From contig DDJR01000013.1 in assembly GCA_002339135.1 (NCBI GenBank), positions 1-13,225 on the forward strand: a DNA stretch of 13,225 nucleotides. The letters are read 5' to 3'. The notes beneath the pieces are model-generated. The model saw nothing but the letters and a program-made list of their open reading frames with translations. It did not search any database and was not told the origin of the DNA. Numbering within the stretch: the stretch's first letter is position 1; each line of letters starts with the position of its first letter. Shown here piece after piece: positions 1 through 7,283 of the stretch. A program made the position numbers and the translations under genes. Origin of the DNA: Flavobacteriales bacterium UBA2619. GTDB taxonomy: Bacteria; Bacteroidota; Bacteroidia; Flavobacteriales_D; Sanyastnellaceae.

Positions 1-111
1 TCATTTGAGCGTTTCGATTATAAAATATTGACTTTCTTTAATTCGCCAGAAGTTGAGGACGAACTTCGAAGCAAGTTTGACGCTTTCATGCGTTATCTAG
101 AAACAGATTAA
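1..111 (+). CDS. 3' end of a probable CBS-domain protein
   Basis: An open frame runs from the first base to a TAA at 109-111 and encodes 36 residues beginning SFERFDYKIL and ending FMRYLETD. The start lies outside the window. The pattern (an aromatic 'SFERF-Y-I' segment, an acidic stretch 'EVEDELR', then a 'F-A-FMRYL' end) resembles my recollection of the C-terminal tail of the CBS-domain protein that commonly precedes nadK in Flavobacteriia. The CBS domains themselves are not visible, so the family call rests on this tail and on synteny. Only 19 bp separate it from nadK, which suggests it is in the same transcript. It could be another protein; that it is a coding end is more certain than its family. 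Confidence 0.55.
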   Translation, partial: SFERFDYKILTFFNSPEVEDELRSKFDAFMRYLETD

Positions 112-130
112 GCCCATTAAATCAAAGTTT

Positions 131-1009
131 ATGCGCATAGCTTTATTCGGAAAACCATTTAAGAAAAAACACAACGATGCCGTTCAGCATCTTGTTGACC
201 GCATACACGGTCTAGATTCGGAGGCTTTTGTTTACAACGATTTCATGGATTTCCTCAAGGGGTCAATGAAAGTTCCTTCGACCTTGAAAACCTTTAATTG
301 TGCGGAAGATATTAAAGGCTATGATGTTTTATTTTCAGTGGGAGGAGATGGAACATTTCTCGAGTCTTGTACTTTGGCTTCTGAAAATGGCATTCCTATC
401 ATGGGTATAAATACCGGTACATTGGGTTTTCTATCAAATGTAGGTACGGACTCTATCGATGAAGCCATAGATTCAATTGTCTCAGGAAAGACTTGGATAG
501 ATGAACGCTCTCTTTTAAAAGTTGAAGCTGAAGGCGTCGATCTTGGAACATTTCCCTACGCATTAAACGAAGTTGCCATTCACAAGCGAGATACTGCAAG
601 CATGGTGGTTGTAGAAGTTCATCGTGAAGAGAGATTTGTTAATACTTACTGGGCTGACGGTTTAATTGTATCGACAGCAACAGGTTCTACAGCATACAAC
701 CTAAGTGTGGGTGGTCCAATTATATCACCAAGTTCTCAAGTCGTTGTAATTAGCCCAATCGCGCCACATAACCTTACAAATCGACCTTTGATCGTGCCTA
801 TCGAAGGTGAGATAACACTTTCGCCTGATGGACGTGACGCAAGCTTTTTACTTTCACTGGACAGCCGTTCATTTCGAATTGCTCCAAGGTCGAAAGTCAC
901 AGTTAACCCAGCTTCATTTAAAGCTCAATTCTTAAATTTGGCCCACCAAAACTTCTTTAATATTATCCGCTCTAAAATGCATTGGGGAATTGATCCGCGT
1001 GAACGATGA
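131..1009 (+). CDS. nadK: NAD kinase (ATP-NAD kinase)
   Basis: The 292-residue product phosphorylates NAD at the 2'-OH of its adenosine ribose, using ATP (or polyphosphate in some relatives), and is the sole route to NADP in most bacteria; it is cytoplasmic. The diagnostic motifs are present: GGDGT at residues 71-75 with the catalytic Asp, GINTGTLGFL at about 92-101, the NE pair of ALNEVAIHK at about 146-147, and TGSTAYNLSVGGPII at about 184-198. Length is normal for the family. The ATG at 131 gives a natural N-terminus (MRIALFGKPF), with no clear Shine-Dalgarno, as is usual in Bacteroidota. It follows the preceding gene by 19 bp, and its TGA overlaps the next ATG by 4 bp (ATGA at 1006-1009), so it is probably translationally coupled to the DUF6089 gene. 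Confidence 0.97.
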   Translation: MRIALFGKPFKKKHNDAVQHLVDRIHGLDSEAFVYNDFMDFLKGSMKVPSTLKTFNCAEDIKGYDVLFSVGGDGTFLESCTLASENGIPIMGINTGTLGFLSNVGTDSIDEAIDSIVSGKTWIDERSLLKVEAEGVDLGTFPYALNEVAIHKRDTASMVVVEVHREERFVNTYWADGLIVSTATGSTAYNLSVGGPIISPSSQVVVISPIAPHNLTNRPLIVPIEGEITLSPDGRDASFLLSLDSRSFRIAPRSKVTVNPASFKAQFLNLAHQNFFNIIRSKMHWGIDPRER

Positions 1010-1854
1010 AAAGCTACATATACTTCCTTTTCATTTCGCTTATCACAGCAATACAGCCGGTGTCGATCGCCCAGACCTTTCAAAGCTCTAGCAAGGAAAT
1101 TGGTTACCAAATTGGCACTTCTTATTACCTCGGAGACCTCAACCCTAAAAACCCACTTGGCGGCAGACAACACGTTACGCAGGGAGGGTATTATAGACAT
1201 CACTTTAATTCGAGAGTGGGGGTGAGACTTCAACTTTTACAGGGCGTGGTTGAAGCATGGGATGAAGACAGTGAGAATGGTTGGGCTCAGAACAGAAATT
1301 TGCATGTTAGAAATAAGATTGTCGAATTTTCAGTTTCTGGAGAAATCAACTACATTGATCATGTTATGGGCGATCCTGGGGATAGACTCACGGGATATCT
1401 CTCTGCAGGCATTGCTTATTTTACCCATGATCCAGAAGCACAGGACAGTTATGGAAACTGGCATCCATTGCAGCCTTTAGGAACAGAAGGTCAGGGCTGG
1501 GTTCTTGACAACAATCCTTATAAACTAAGCGGTTTAGCTATTCCCATTGGCATGGGGTTTAAAATGAATGTGGGCCCAGCGATTGCTTTTCAGATTGAGT
1601 GGGGGCTTAGAAAGACATGGACTGATTACTTAGACGATGTAAGCCGATCTTATGTTAGCCCAGTTGAAATCAGGCAGTCTCGTGGGGATTTGGCTTTTGA
1701 AATGGCTGACAGAATTCTTGCTTTGCCAGAAGGAGTTTCTTCAGCAGAGGGTTTGCAAAGAGGGGATCCAGGTCTGGATGATAAATATGGCTACTTCCTA
1801 GCTTCCATTGCATTTAGAGTTAGCAAGAAACCAACATCATGCTGGAATCAATGA
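1006..1854 (+). CDS. DUF6089 family secreted beta-barrel-type protein
   Basis: A 282-residue exported protein of unknown function. Residues 1-22 form a signal peptide (MKSYIYFLFISL..., cleavage near SIAQ). The mature part shows alternating hydrophobic/polar strands typical of small outer-membrane barrels: an early 'EIGYQIGTSYYLGDLNP' segment (31-47), a central 'YLSAGIAYFTHDP' (131-143) and a final strand 'YGYFLASIAFRV' (261-272). The string RKTWTDYLDDVS (202-213) matches what I recall as the conserved signature of DUF6089, a Bacteroidota family encoded between nadK and uppS/bamA. Its ATG overlaps the nadK stop and its TGA overlaps the preferred uppS start, placing it inside a tightly coupled envelope operon. 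A role in outer-membrane biogenesis is suggested by position only; no catalytic residues are evident. Confidence 0.85.
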   Translation: MKSYIYFLFISLITAIQPVSIAQTFQSSSKEIGYQIGTSYYLGDLNPKNPLGGRQHVTQGGYYRHHFNSRVGVRLQLLQGVVEAWDEDSENGWAQNRNLHVRNKIVEFSVSGEINYIDHVMGDPGDRLTGYLSAGIAYFTHDPEAQDSYGNWHPLQPLGTEGQGWVLDNNPYKLSGLAIPIGMGFKMNVGPAIAFQIEWGLRKTWTDYLDDVSRSYVSPVEIRQSRGDLAFEMADRILALPEGVSSAEGLQRGDPGLDDKYGYFLASIAFRVSKKPTSCWNQ

Positions 1855-2630
1855 GTAGTTACAAAATGAATTCCGAAGAGGCAAAGATTAGGAAAGACCT
1901 GCTGAGTTCTTTTGATCTTGACCCTCAAAACATCCCACAACACATCGCCATTATTATGGATGGGAATGGACGTTGGGCTGAAAACAGGGGTGAGAATCGT
2001 ATTTTTGGACATTTAAACGGTGTCGAATCTGTTCGATCTGCTGTAGAGACGGCTGTTCAATCAGGGGTGAGGTATTTAACTCTGTATGCATTTAGTACAG
2101 AAAACTGGAACCGTCCCAAGGAAGAGGTTGCTGCGCTCATGGATCTCCTGGTATCAACGCTTGTTCAGGAGATGGACGATTTGAATAAAAAGGGAGTTAG
2201 ATTGAATACCATCGGAGATCTTTCGGCTCTGCCCGACAACTGCAACAACCAATTAAAAAAAGCGTGTGCGGAAGAGGTGGAAGAAGTTCGTTTGGACTTA
2301 ATTCTGGCACTTAACTACAGTGCCAAATGGGAAATTATTCAGGCCGTAAAAGCCATTGTCAGTAACAACATGAGTGTTGATGAGATTACGGCAGATGCTT
2401 TTGAGAGCTTTTTACAAACGACAGGGATTCCGGATCCAGAGCTTATGATCCGAACCTCTGGTGAGCATAGGATAAGTAATTTTATGTTATGGCAATTATC
2501 GTATGCGGAATTCCACTTTACATCCGTACTTTGGCCCGATTTTCGTAGTGAACATTTCCTCACTGCAATTCAAGATTTTCAAAACCGAGAACGTCGTTAT
2601 GGCGGACTTCTTCAAACGAATGATAAATGA
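1851..2630 (+). CDS. uppS: Isoprenyl transferase (undecaprenyl diphosphate synthase)
   Basis: A cis-prenyltransferase that extends farnesyl diphosphate with isopentenyl diphosphate to undecaprenyl diphosphate, the lipid carrier for peptidoglycan and surface polysaccharides; cytoplasmic, membrane-associated. With the start used here it has 259 residues. Visible motifs: HIAIIMDGNGRW with the catalytic, Mg-binding Asp at residue 37, the 'GHLNG' His/Gly of the substrate pocket, AFSTENWNRP, the diphosphate-binding RTSGEHRISNF (Arg near 201 and 207), YAE and WPDF. The usual 'NYGGR/NYSSRWEI' motif reads NYSAKWEI. I prefer the ATG at 1851 because it makes an ATGA overlap with the DUF6089 stop, like both neighbouring junctions; an in-frame ATG at 1839 would add four residues. 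The stop overlaps the bamA ATG by 4 bp. Confidence 0.95.
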   Translation: MSSYKMNSEEAKIRKDLLSSFDLDPQNIPQHIAIIMDGNGRWAENRGENRIFGHLNGVESVRSAVETAVQSGVRYLTLYAFSTENWNRPKEEVAALMDLLVSTLVQEMDDLNKKGVRLNTIGDLSALPDNCNNQLKKACAEEVEEVRLDLILALNYSAKWEIIQAVKAIVSNNMSVDEITADAFESFLQTTGIPDPELMIRTSGEHRISNFMLWQLSYAEFHFTSVLWPDFRSEHFLTAIQDFQNRERRYGGLLQTNDK

Positions 2631-5158
2631 GAGCTTTTTTGCTTGTAACAGCCTTTTTACTATCATGTGTTCTTTCATTTACTTCCGCACAAGACACTTC
2701 TGTTGAAGTCCTGGATCTAAGTATGTCTCAAGAATACCGAATAGGTGGCATTTCGGTTGTGGGAGCAGAATATACCGATATTCAAGCAATTAAATTGTTT
2801 AGCGCTTTGCAAGTCGGTGAAACAATTTCCATTCCTGGAGAAAAGATAGGTGAAGCCATTACAAACCTTTGGAATCAGGATTTGTTTGAGGATATAAGAA
2901 TAGAAGCTGCTCAACTCAGAGAAAAGGATGTCTATCTAGTTATCCGCGTTAAAGAACTCCCTAGACTCACTCGCTATAGTATTGCGGGTGTAAACAGATC
3001 GGAACAAGAAACCATCAAAGGAAAAATAGATCTGATGACTGGTCGCATCGTGAATGAAAACGTTTTGGCCACAGCAACCAAACGGATCAAAGACCACTAT
3101 CGTGACAAAGGGTTTTTAGATATTGATGTGTCCATTGTTCAGCAGGTAGATTCGTCATTTGCGAATGGAACCATTGTGCGCGTCAACATTGACAAAGGCG
3201 CAAAAGTCAAAGTAGACCTCATCACGATCAATGGTATTAAGGCTTTTGAAGCGAAGAAGGTAAAACGTAAATTTAAATCAACCAAGGAAAAAACCTGGTG
3301 GAGATTCTACAAGCCATCAAAATATTTGGCCAATGACTTTAAGTCAGATCAACAAGCTATCATTGCGATGTACAACAATGAAGGATACAGAAATGCTCGT
3401 ATTCTAAGAGACTCCATTTACAGAACTGAGAAAGGTCTTGTGGGTTTAATCGTTGATTTGGAAGAAGGAACTCAATTTAGTTTTGGCAACATTACGTTTA
3501 CCGGCAACACGATGTACCGCACCACCCAACTTGACTCTATTCTGGGAATCAACAAAGGAGATGTATACTCGCTCTCTCATCTTGAAACGCGTGTATTTAT
3601 GGATCCCAAAGGGATGGATCTCAGCTCTCTTTACCAAGATGATGGATACCTCACTTTCCGCGCCATGCCTATTGAACAACGTGTAGAAAATGACACGATC
3701 GACATAGAAATACGGATGATGGAAGGGATGCAATTTCGCATCGGAAAAATTCTTGTAGAAGGAAATACAAAAACCAACGATCACGTTATTTACCGAGAAA
3801 TCCGTACGCGTCCTGGCGATCTTTTCAGCAGAACAGATATCATTAGAACTCAGCGTGAACTTTCTCAACTGAATTACTTCAATCCTGAAGCTTTCGGAAT
3901 CAATCCTATTCAACATCCTGAAGATGGAACGGTCGATATTGAGTACCAAGTAGAAGAGAAACCTTCAGATCAAATAGAGCTCAGCGGTGGTTGGGGCGGT
4001 GGTCGAGTAGTTGGCTCTTTGGGCCTTAGTTTCACAAACTTTTCAGCGAAGAACATGTTCAAGAAAGGCGCATGGCGTCCTATTCCTACTGGAGATGGCC
4101 AGCGCCTAAGTATTCGCGCACAGTCGAACGGATTGTACTTCCAGAGCTACAATCTGAGTTTCACCGAGCCTTGGTTGGGGGGTAAGAAGCCCAACTCATT
4201 GAGCATGTCAGTTTGGAAATCAGTACAGTCCAATGGTCAGCCTAAGTATATTGAAACTGGTGAAGTGAATGAGCTACGCAATTCTCTCGAAGTTCTTGGT
4301 GCTCAAATAGGTTTAGGCCAAAGGTGGAAGAAGCCAGATGACTGGTTCGTTCTTCGCGCCTCATTGTCGTACCAGAATTTCAATCTCAACAACTACGGTT
4401 CTTTTTTCAGTTTTTCGAATGGACGTTCAAACAACCTAGCCGCTGAAGTCACATTGGGACGTAACTCCATCAGCGACCCCATATATCCAACTTGGGGTTC
4501 CAATGTGGAAGTTAGTGTGAGAGCAACTGTCCCATACAGCGCATTTCGACCTGACGATTTCTACGAGGACCTTTCTTTAGAAGAGCAATACAAGTGGGTA
4601 GAGTACCACAAATGGAAGTTTAAAGCAGAGTGGTACACACCTTTGTCTAGAAGTGGTGGCGAAACCCCCCGCACCCTTGTCTTAAAGATGGCTGCTGGAG
4701 CAGGTTTAATAGGTCAGTACGACAGAGGCGTTCCGCTATCACCATTTGAGCGTTTTTATATGGGCGGAGTCTTCCTTAGTGGCTACACCCTTGATGGTCG
4801 GGAAATCCTCAACCTCCGAGGTTATGATGATCTGTCGTTAACAGCCCCAGACCCTCAAACAGGTGCTCCAGTTGCCGCGAAGTACACTGCGGAGCTTCGC
4901 TATCCAATCTCCACCAATCCAAGCGCAACAATTTACACTCTTGCATTCCTCGAGGGTGGTTCAACCTGGGAAGATGCTCGCGCGTTCAACCCTTTTCAAG
5001 TCTACAGATCGGCAGGAGTCGGCCTCAGAATCTTTCTTCCAATGTTTGGCTTGCTCGGACTTGATTATGGCTGGAGAATGGATGATGTTAATGCAATTCC
5101 AGGGATGTCACAAGGCCAATTCCACTTTAGTATGGGGATGAATATGGGTGAGCTCTAG
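2627..5158 (+). CDS. bamA: Outer membrane protein assembly factor BamA
   Basis: An Omp85-family protein of 843 residues, the central insertase that folds beta-barrel proteins into the outer membrane. A signal peptide covers about residues 1-22 (cleavage near TSAQ). Five POTRA domains can be traced roughly at 37-110, 113-191, 194-281, 284-367 and 370-445, each ending in a typical beta strand such as YLVIRVKE or IEIRMMEGMQFRIG. The 16-strand barrel spans about 450-843. The conserved loop-6 motif reads LRGY (730-733) in place of VRGF/Y. The last strand (QFHFSMGMNM) lacks the usual terminal aromatic residue and ends MGEL. Length is normal for Bacteroidota. The ATG lies in an ATGA overlap with uppS, so translation is probably coupled. 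Next to two ompH/skp genes, as in many Gram-negatives. Confidence 0.96.
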   Translation: MRAFLLVTAFLLSCVLSFTSAQDTSVEVLDLSMSQEYRIGGISVVGAEYTDIQAIKLFSALQVGETISIPGEKIGEAITNLWNQDLFEDIRIEAAQLREKDVYLVIRVKELPRLTRYSIAGVNRSEQETIKGKIDLMTGRIVNENVLATATKRIKDHYRDKGFLDIDVSIVQQVDSSFANGTIVRVNIDKGAKVKVDLITINGIKAFEAKKVKRKFKSTKEKTWWRFYKPSKYLANDFKSDQQAIIAMYNNEGYRNARILRDSIYRTEKGLVGLIVDLEEGTQFSFGNITFTGNTMYRTTQLDSILGINKGDVYSLSHLETRVFMDPKGMDLSSLYQDDGYLTFRAMPIEQRVENDTIDIEIRMMEGMQFRIGKILVEGNTKTNDHVIYREIRTRPGDLFSRTDIIRTQRELSQLNYFNPEAFGINPIQHPEDGTVDIEYQVEEKPSDQIELSGGWGGGRVVGSLGLSFTNFSAKNMFKKGAWRPIPTGDGQRLSIRAQSNGLYFQSYNLSFTEPWLGGKKPNSLSMSVWKSVQSNGQPKYIETGEVNELRNSLEVLGAQIGLGQRWKKPDDWFVLRASLSYQNFNLNNYGSFFSFSNGRSNNLAAEVTLGRNSISDPIYPTWGSNVEVSVRATVPYSAFRPDDFYEDLSLEEQYKWVEYHKWKFKAEWYTPLSRSGGETPRTLVLKMAAGAGLIGQYDRGVPLSPFERFYMGGVFLSGYTLDGREILNLRGYDDLSLTAPDPQTGAPVAAKYTAELRYPISTNPSATIYTLAFLEGGSTWEDARAFNPFQVYRSAGVGLRIFLPMFGLLGLDYGWRMDDVNAIPGMSQGQFHFSMGMNMGEL

Positions 5159-5165
5159 TCCAGAT

Positions 5166-5194
5166 AACAATGATTCGTATAATTCCACGTTGTT
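5166..5194 (+). other. Imperfect stem-loop in bamA-ompH1 gap
   Basis: The 88-bp gap (5159-5246) between bamA and ompH1 holds AACAATG at 5166-5172 facing CGTTGTT at 5188-5194, seven pairs with one T-G wobble, with a possible three-pair inner extension (ATT/AAT) and a 4-nt bulge. It is not followed by a T-run, so it is a poor terminator. The gap also contains TATAAT at 5178-5183 and TAACTTCG at 5222-5229 (one mismatch to the Bacteroidota -7 box), but neither has a suitable upstream box at the expected spacing. An internal promoter or mRNA-processing site here is possible but not shown. Confidence 0.2.
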
Positions 5195-5246
5195 AGTCAA
5201 GCGAGACAGCGTTCCGTTCATTAACTTCGCAAAGAATAACTTCAAG

Positions 5247-5951
5247 ATGTCACTAATTTCTCATACTTATAAAATTACTCTTGCAGCTTTCGCGATTGCA
5301 TTGTTCTTTTTCTCTCCTAAAGAAGCCTTAGGTCAAAAGTTCGCTTACATAGATTCTGATTATGTTTTGCTTCACATGCCTGATTATGCATCTGCTCAGC
5401 AGGAACTCAACACTTATGCTATAGAGTGGCAGGCAGAAATAGAAGCAAAGTTAGACGCTGCCGACAGGCTTGAAGTTGCTTACCGTGCCGAACGCGTTCT
5501 TCTCACAAAGGAAATGCGACAAAAGCGAGAGCAGGAAATTATTGAAAAAAGAGCGGAAGCAAAAGAAATGCAAAAACAGAAGTTTGGTGTGGAAGGAGAA
5601 CTGTTTGAAAAGCGTCAAGAGCTTATTGAACCGATCCAACAGCTAATTTTCGAGGAATTAAAAGACATTTCAGGTGGATCGGGCTACATGGTCATTTTCG
5701 ACAAAAGCAATCAAAGCAACATGCTTTATACCAATCCCAAATATGATGTCTCAGATCGTTTAATTAAAAAGCTGGGTTATGTTCCTGGCGAAACGATAGA
5801 CGTAAAGAAAGAGGAAGGGGACGGTGGAGTCGTGGGAAAAGGTCGTGATGCGGTTGATGGAGCGCGAGACTCTGTTCGAGATGCAGGAAGGTCAACAATG
5901 GAAAGAGCACGAGGAGGTACCAATGGAGGAGCAAAAGGTGAAAAACACTAA
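5247..5951 (+). CDS. OmpH/Skp family periplasmic chaperone with basic Gly-rich tail
   Basis: A 234-residue Skp-like protein, expected to hold unfolded outer-membrane proteins in the periplasm on the way to BamA. The chosen ATG gives a clean signal peptide (Lys at 9, hydrophobic core to about 22, cleavage near ALGQ at 27-30). A GTG at 5148 inside bamA would keep the frame open but would bury this signal, so I reject it. The mature protein starts KFAYIDSDYVLLHMPDY, the usual OmpH opening, then a long charged coiled coil (about 48-140, rich in K, E, R, Q), then the closing strand YMVIFDKSNQSNMLYTNPKYDVSDRLIKKLGY in separate pieces at about 147-178. Residues 185-234 are an extra Gly/Arg/Asp/Lys-rich, presumably disordered tail absent from ompH2. 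The adjacent gene is a shorter paralogue. Confidence 0.88.
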   Translation: MSLISHTYKITLAAFAIALFFFSPKEALGQKFAYIDSDYVLLHMPDYASAQQELNTYAIEWQAEIEAKLDAADRLEVAYRAERVLLTKEMRQKREQEIIEKRAEAKEMQKQKFGVEGELFEKRQELIEPIQQLIFEELKDISGGSGYMVIFDKSNQSNMLYTNPKYDVSDRLIKKLGYVPGETIDVKKEEGDGGVVGKGRDAVDGARDSVRDAGRSTMERARGGTNGGAKGEKH

Positions 5952-5987
5952 TTAGCCAATTAATTATTTAGCAATCAATCAATTTTT

Positions 5988-6482
5988 ATGAAACAGTTTT
6001 TACTACTTTGTGGCCTTATCGGCTTCATGTCATTTGGAGCTTTAGCTCAAAAGTTTGGTCATATCGATGCCCAGAATTTACTTCTTAATCTTCCAGAGCG
6101 TGCTGAAGCACAAGCTTCGATCGAGTCTACAGCGATGGAGTTTGAGCAGGAGATGATGCGCATGCAAGAAGAACTTCAAACCAAGTATGCCGAATATCAG
6201 GCGAAAGCAGAATCTTGGCCAGCAGCAATTCGTGAATCTAAGGAGCGTGAGATTCAAGGGTTAGATCAAGGTCTACAAGAATTCAGCACGACTGTTCAAG
6301 CTGAGCTTGCAGGCTTAGAAGAAGCACTCCTATCACCAATGATAGCTCGTGTTCGTGAAGCAATCGAAGCAGTTGGGTCTGAACAAGGATTCACATACAT
6401 TTTCGATGCAAGCATGGGCGCAACTCTTTACAATGGTGGTGAAGATGTCACAGATTTAGTTCGCACTAAGCTCGGCATGTGA
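5988..6482 (+). CDS. OmpH/Skp family periplasmic chaperone
   Basis: A 164-residue Skp-like protein, close to the usual family length. The signal peptide is residues 1-21 (MKQFLLLCGLIGF..., cleavage near GALAQ). The mature chain opens KFGHIDAQNLLLNLPERAEAQ in two halves typical of OmpH, continues as a charged coiled coil (about 40-130) and closes with a strand, FTYIFDASMGATLYN (135-149), then DVTDLVRTKLGM. It is clearly a paralogue of the preceding gene, sharing the 'QKF-(A/G)-ID' and 'D(V)(S/T)D' elements, without the basic tail. It lies 36 bp after ompH1 across an AT-rich spacer with a CAATCAATCAA run and no clear Shine-Dalgarno. Its TGA overlaps the GTG start of murI by 4 bp. It probably acts with BamA on nascent outer-membrane proteins. 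Confidence 0.9.
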   Translation: MKQFLLLCGLIGFMSFGALAQKFGHIDAQNLLLNLPERAEAQASIESTAMEFEQEMMRMQEELQTKYAEYQAKAESWPAAIRESKEREIQGLDQGLQEFSTTVQAELAGLEEALLSPMIARVREAIEAVGSEQGFTYIFDASMGATLYNGGEDVTDLVRTKLGM

Positions 6483-7273
6483 TAGAACATCGACCCATAG
6501 GAATTTTCGATTCAGGCATAGGCGGCCTCACAGTTGCCCGCGCAATAAACGACCTACTTCCAAATGAGTCTATTTTGTATTTCGGAGATACTGAACATTT
6601 GCCCTATGGAGAAAAATCTCCAGAGTTAATCAGGCGATACTCCTCGCGCATCGCTGAACATTTAGTGTCGAGTGGTTGCAAGGCAATAGTTGTTGCATGC
6701 AATTCTGCTTCAAGCAATGCCCTTGATGCGGTTGTTCATGCAGCAGGTCCAGATGTTCCTGTAATCGATATGGTGACACCTGTTGTTAGGTCAATATCAA
6801 CTGAAGCCGGATGTGAACACGTTGGTCTAATCGGCACCAGAGCGACAATCTCTTCAGGACTTTATCGTGACACGATGAAACAACTGAACCCTAAAACCAA
6901 ATTGGTGTCTCGGGCGACACCTTTGCTTGCCTCAGCAATCGAGGAAGGTTTTTTTAATGACAGTATTCCACTTGCGGTTTTAGAGGCATATTTTTCAGAT
7001 CCGAGTTTTGACAACATCGATTGTATGATTTTGGGCTGCACGCATTACCCTTTAGTCAAAGAAAACGTTCAAGATTTGTTGCCTAAGGGAGTTAAAGTAA
7101 TCGATTCTCCTCAGCTTGTCGCCCAAGAATTGAAGCGACTTCTCACAGAAAGCGCCCAAATAAATCCACCAATACATAAGTTTCAGGTTTCCGATTTAAC
7201 AGAAAACTTTAAATTTAGTGCCCATCATTTTTTTGGGTCAGATTTGAATTTAGAAGAGGTGAGTTTTCGTTAG
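6479..7273 (+). CDS. murI: Glutamate racemase
   Basis: The 264-residue enzyme interconverts L- and D-glutamate by a cofactor-independent two-base mechanism, supplying D-Glu for the peptidoglycan stem peptide; it is cytoplasmic. Family motifs: IGIFDSGIGGLTV (7-19, with the active-site Asp11-Ser12), YFGDTEHLPYGEKS (34-47), the first catalytic cysteine in VVACNSAS (Cys74) and the second in LGCTHYP (Cys187), with His189 beside it. Length is normal. The start is a GTG at 6479 that overlaps the ompH2 stop (GTGA); the next residues, IEHRPIGIFDSGIGG, lead straight into the first motif, so no later start fits. It is the last gene of the plus-strand operon, and its stop codon lies in the loop of a hairpin shared with the convergent gene. 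Confidence 0.96.
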   Translation: MIEHRPIGIFDSGIGGLTVARAINDLLPNESILYFGDTEHLPYGEKSPELIRRYSSRIAEHLVSSGCKAIVVACNSASSNALDAVVHAAGPDVPVIDMVTPVVRSISTEAGCEHVGLIGTRATISSGLYRDTMKQLNPKTKLVSRATPLLASAIEEGFFNDSIPLAVLEAYFSDPSFDNIDCMILGCTHYPLVKENVQDLLPKGVKVIDSPQLVAQELKRLLTESAQINPPIHKFQVSDLTENFKFSAHHFFGSDLNLEEVSFR

Positions 7274-7281
7274 AAACTCAC
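7259..7281. terminator. Stem-loop between convergent murI and gamma-CA genes
   Basis: GTGAGTTT (7259-7266) and AAACTCAC (7274-7281) form a perfect 8-bp stem with a 7-nt loop that contains the murI stop codon. It ends two bases before the stop codon of the minus-strand gene. The position between two converging genes fits a bidirectional intrinsic terminator. Neither side carries a strong T-tract (plus side ATTCAGACTTCATTT), so the terminator call is moderate. Confidence 0.5.
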
Positions 7282-7283
7282 AT

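Noticed and set aside
925..1233. 102-codon minus-strand frame over the nadK/DUF6089 junction
   Set aside because: Covers two real genes on the opposite strand and resembles no known family.
1839..1850. Earlier ATG for uppS
   Set aside because: The ATG at 1851 gives the same 4-bp ATGA overlap seen at both flanking junctions, so the four extra residues are less likely. Not excluded.
3446..3949. 167-codon open frame on the minus strand inside bamA
   Set aside because: It lies wholly antisense to POTRA domains of an intact bamA and shows no domain, signal or start context of its own.
5148..5246. GTG start giving ompH1 33 extra N-terminal residues
   Set aside because: The extension precedes a perfectly good signal peptide that begins at the ATG at 5247, and it would overlap bamA.
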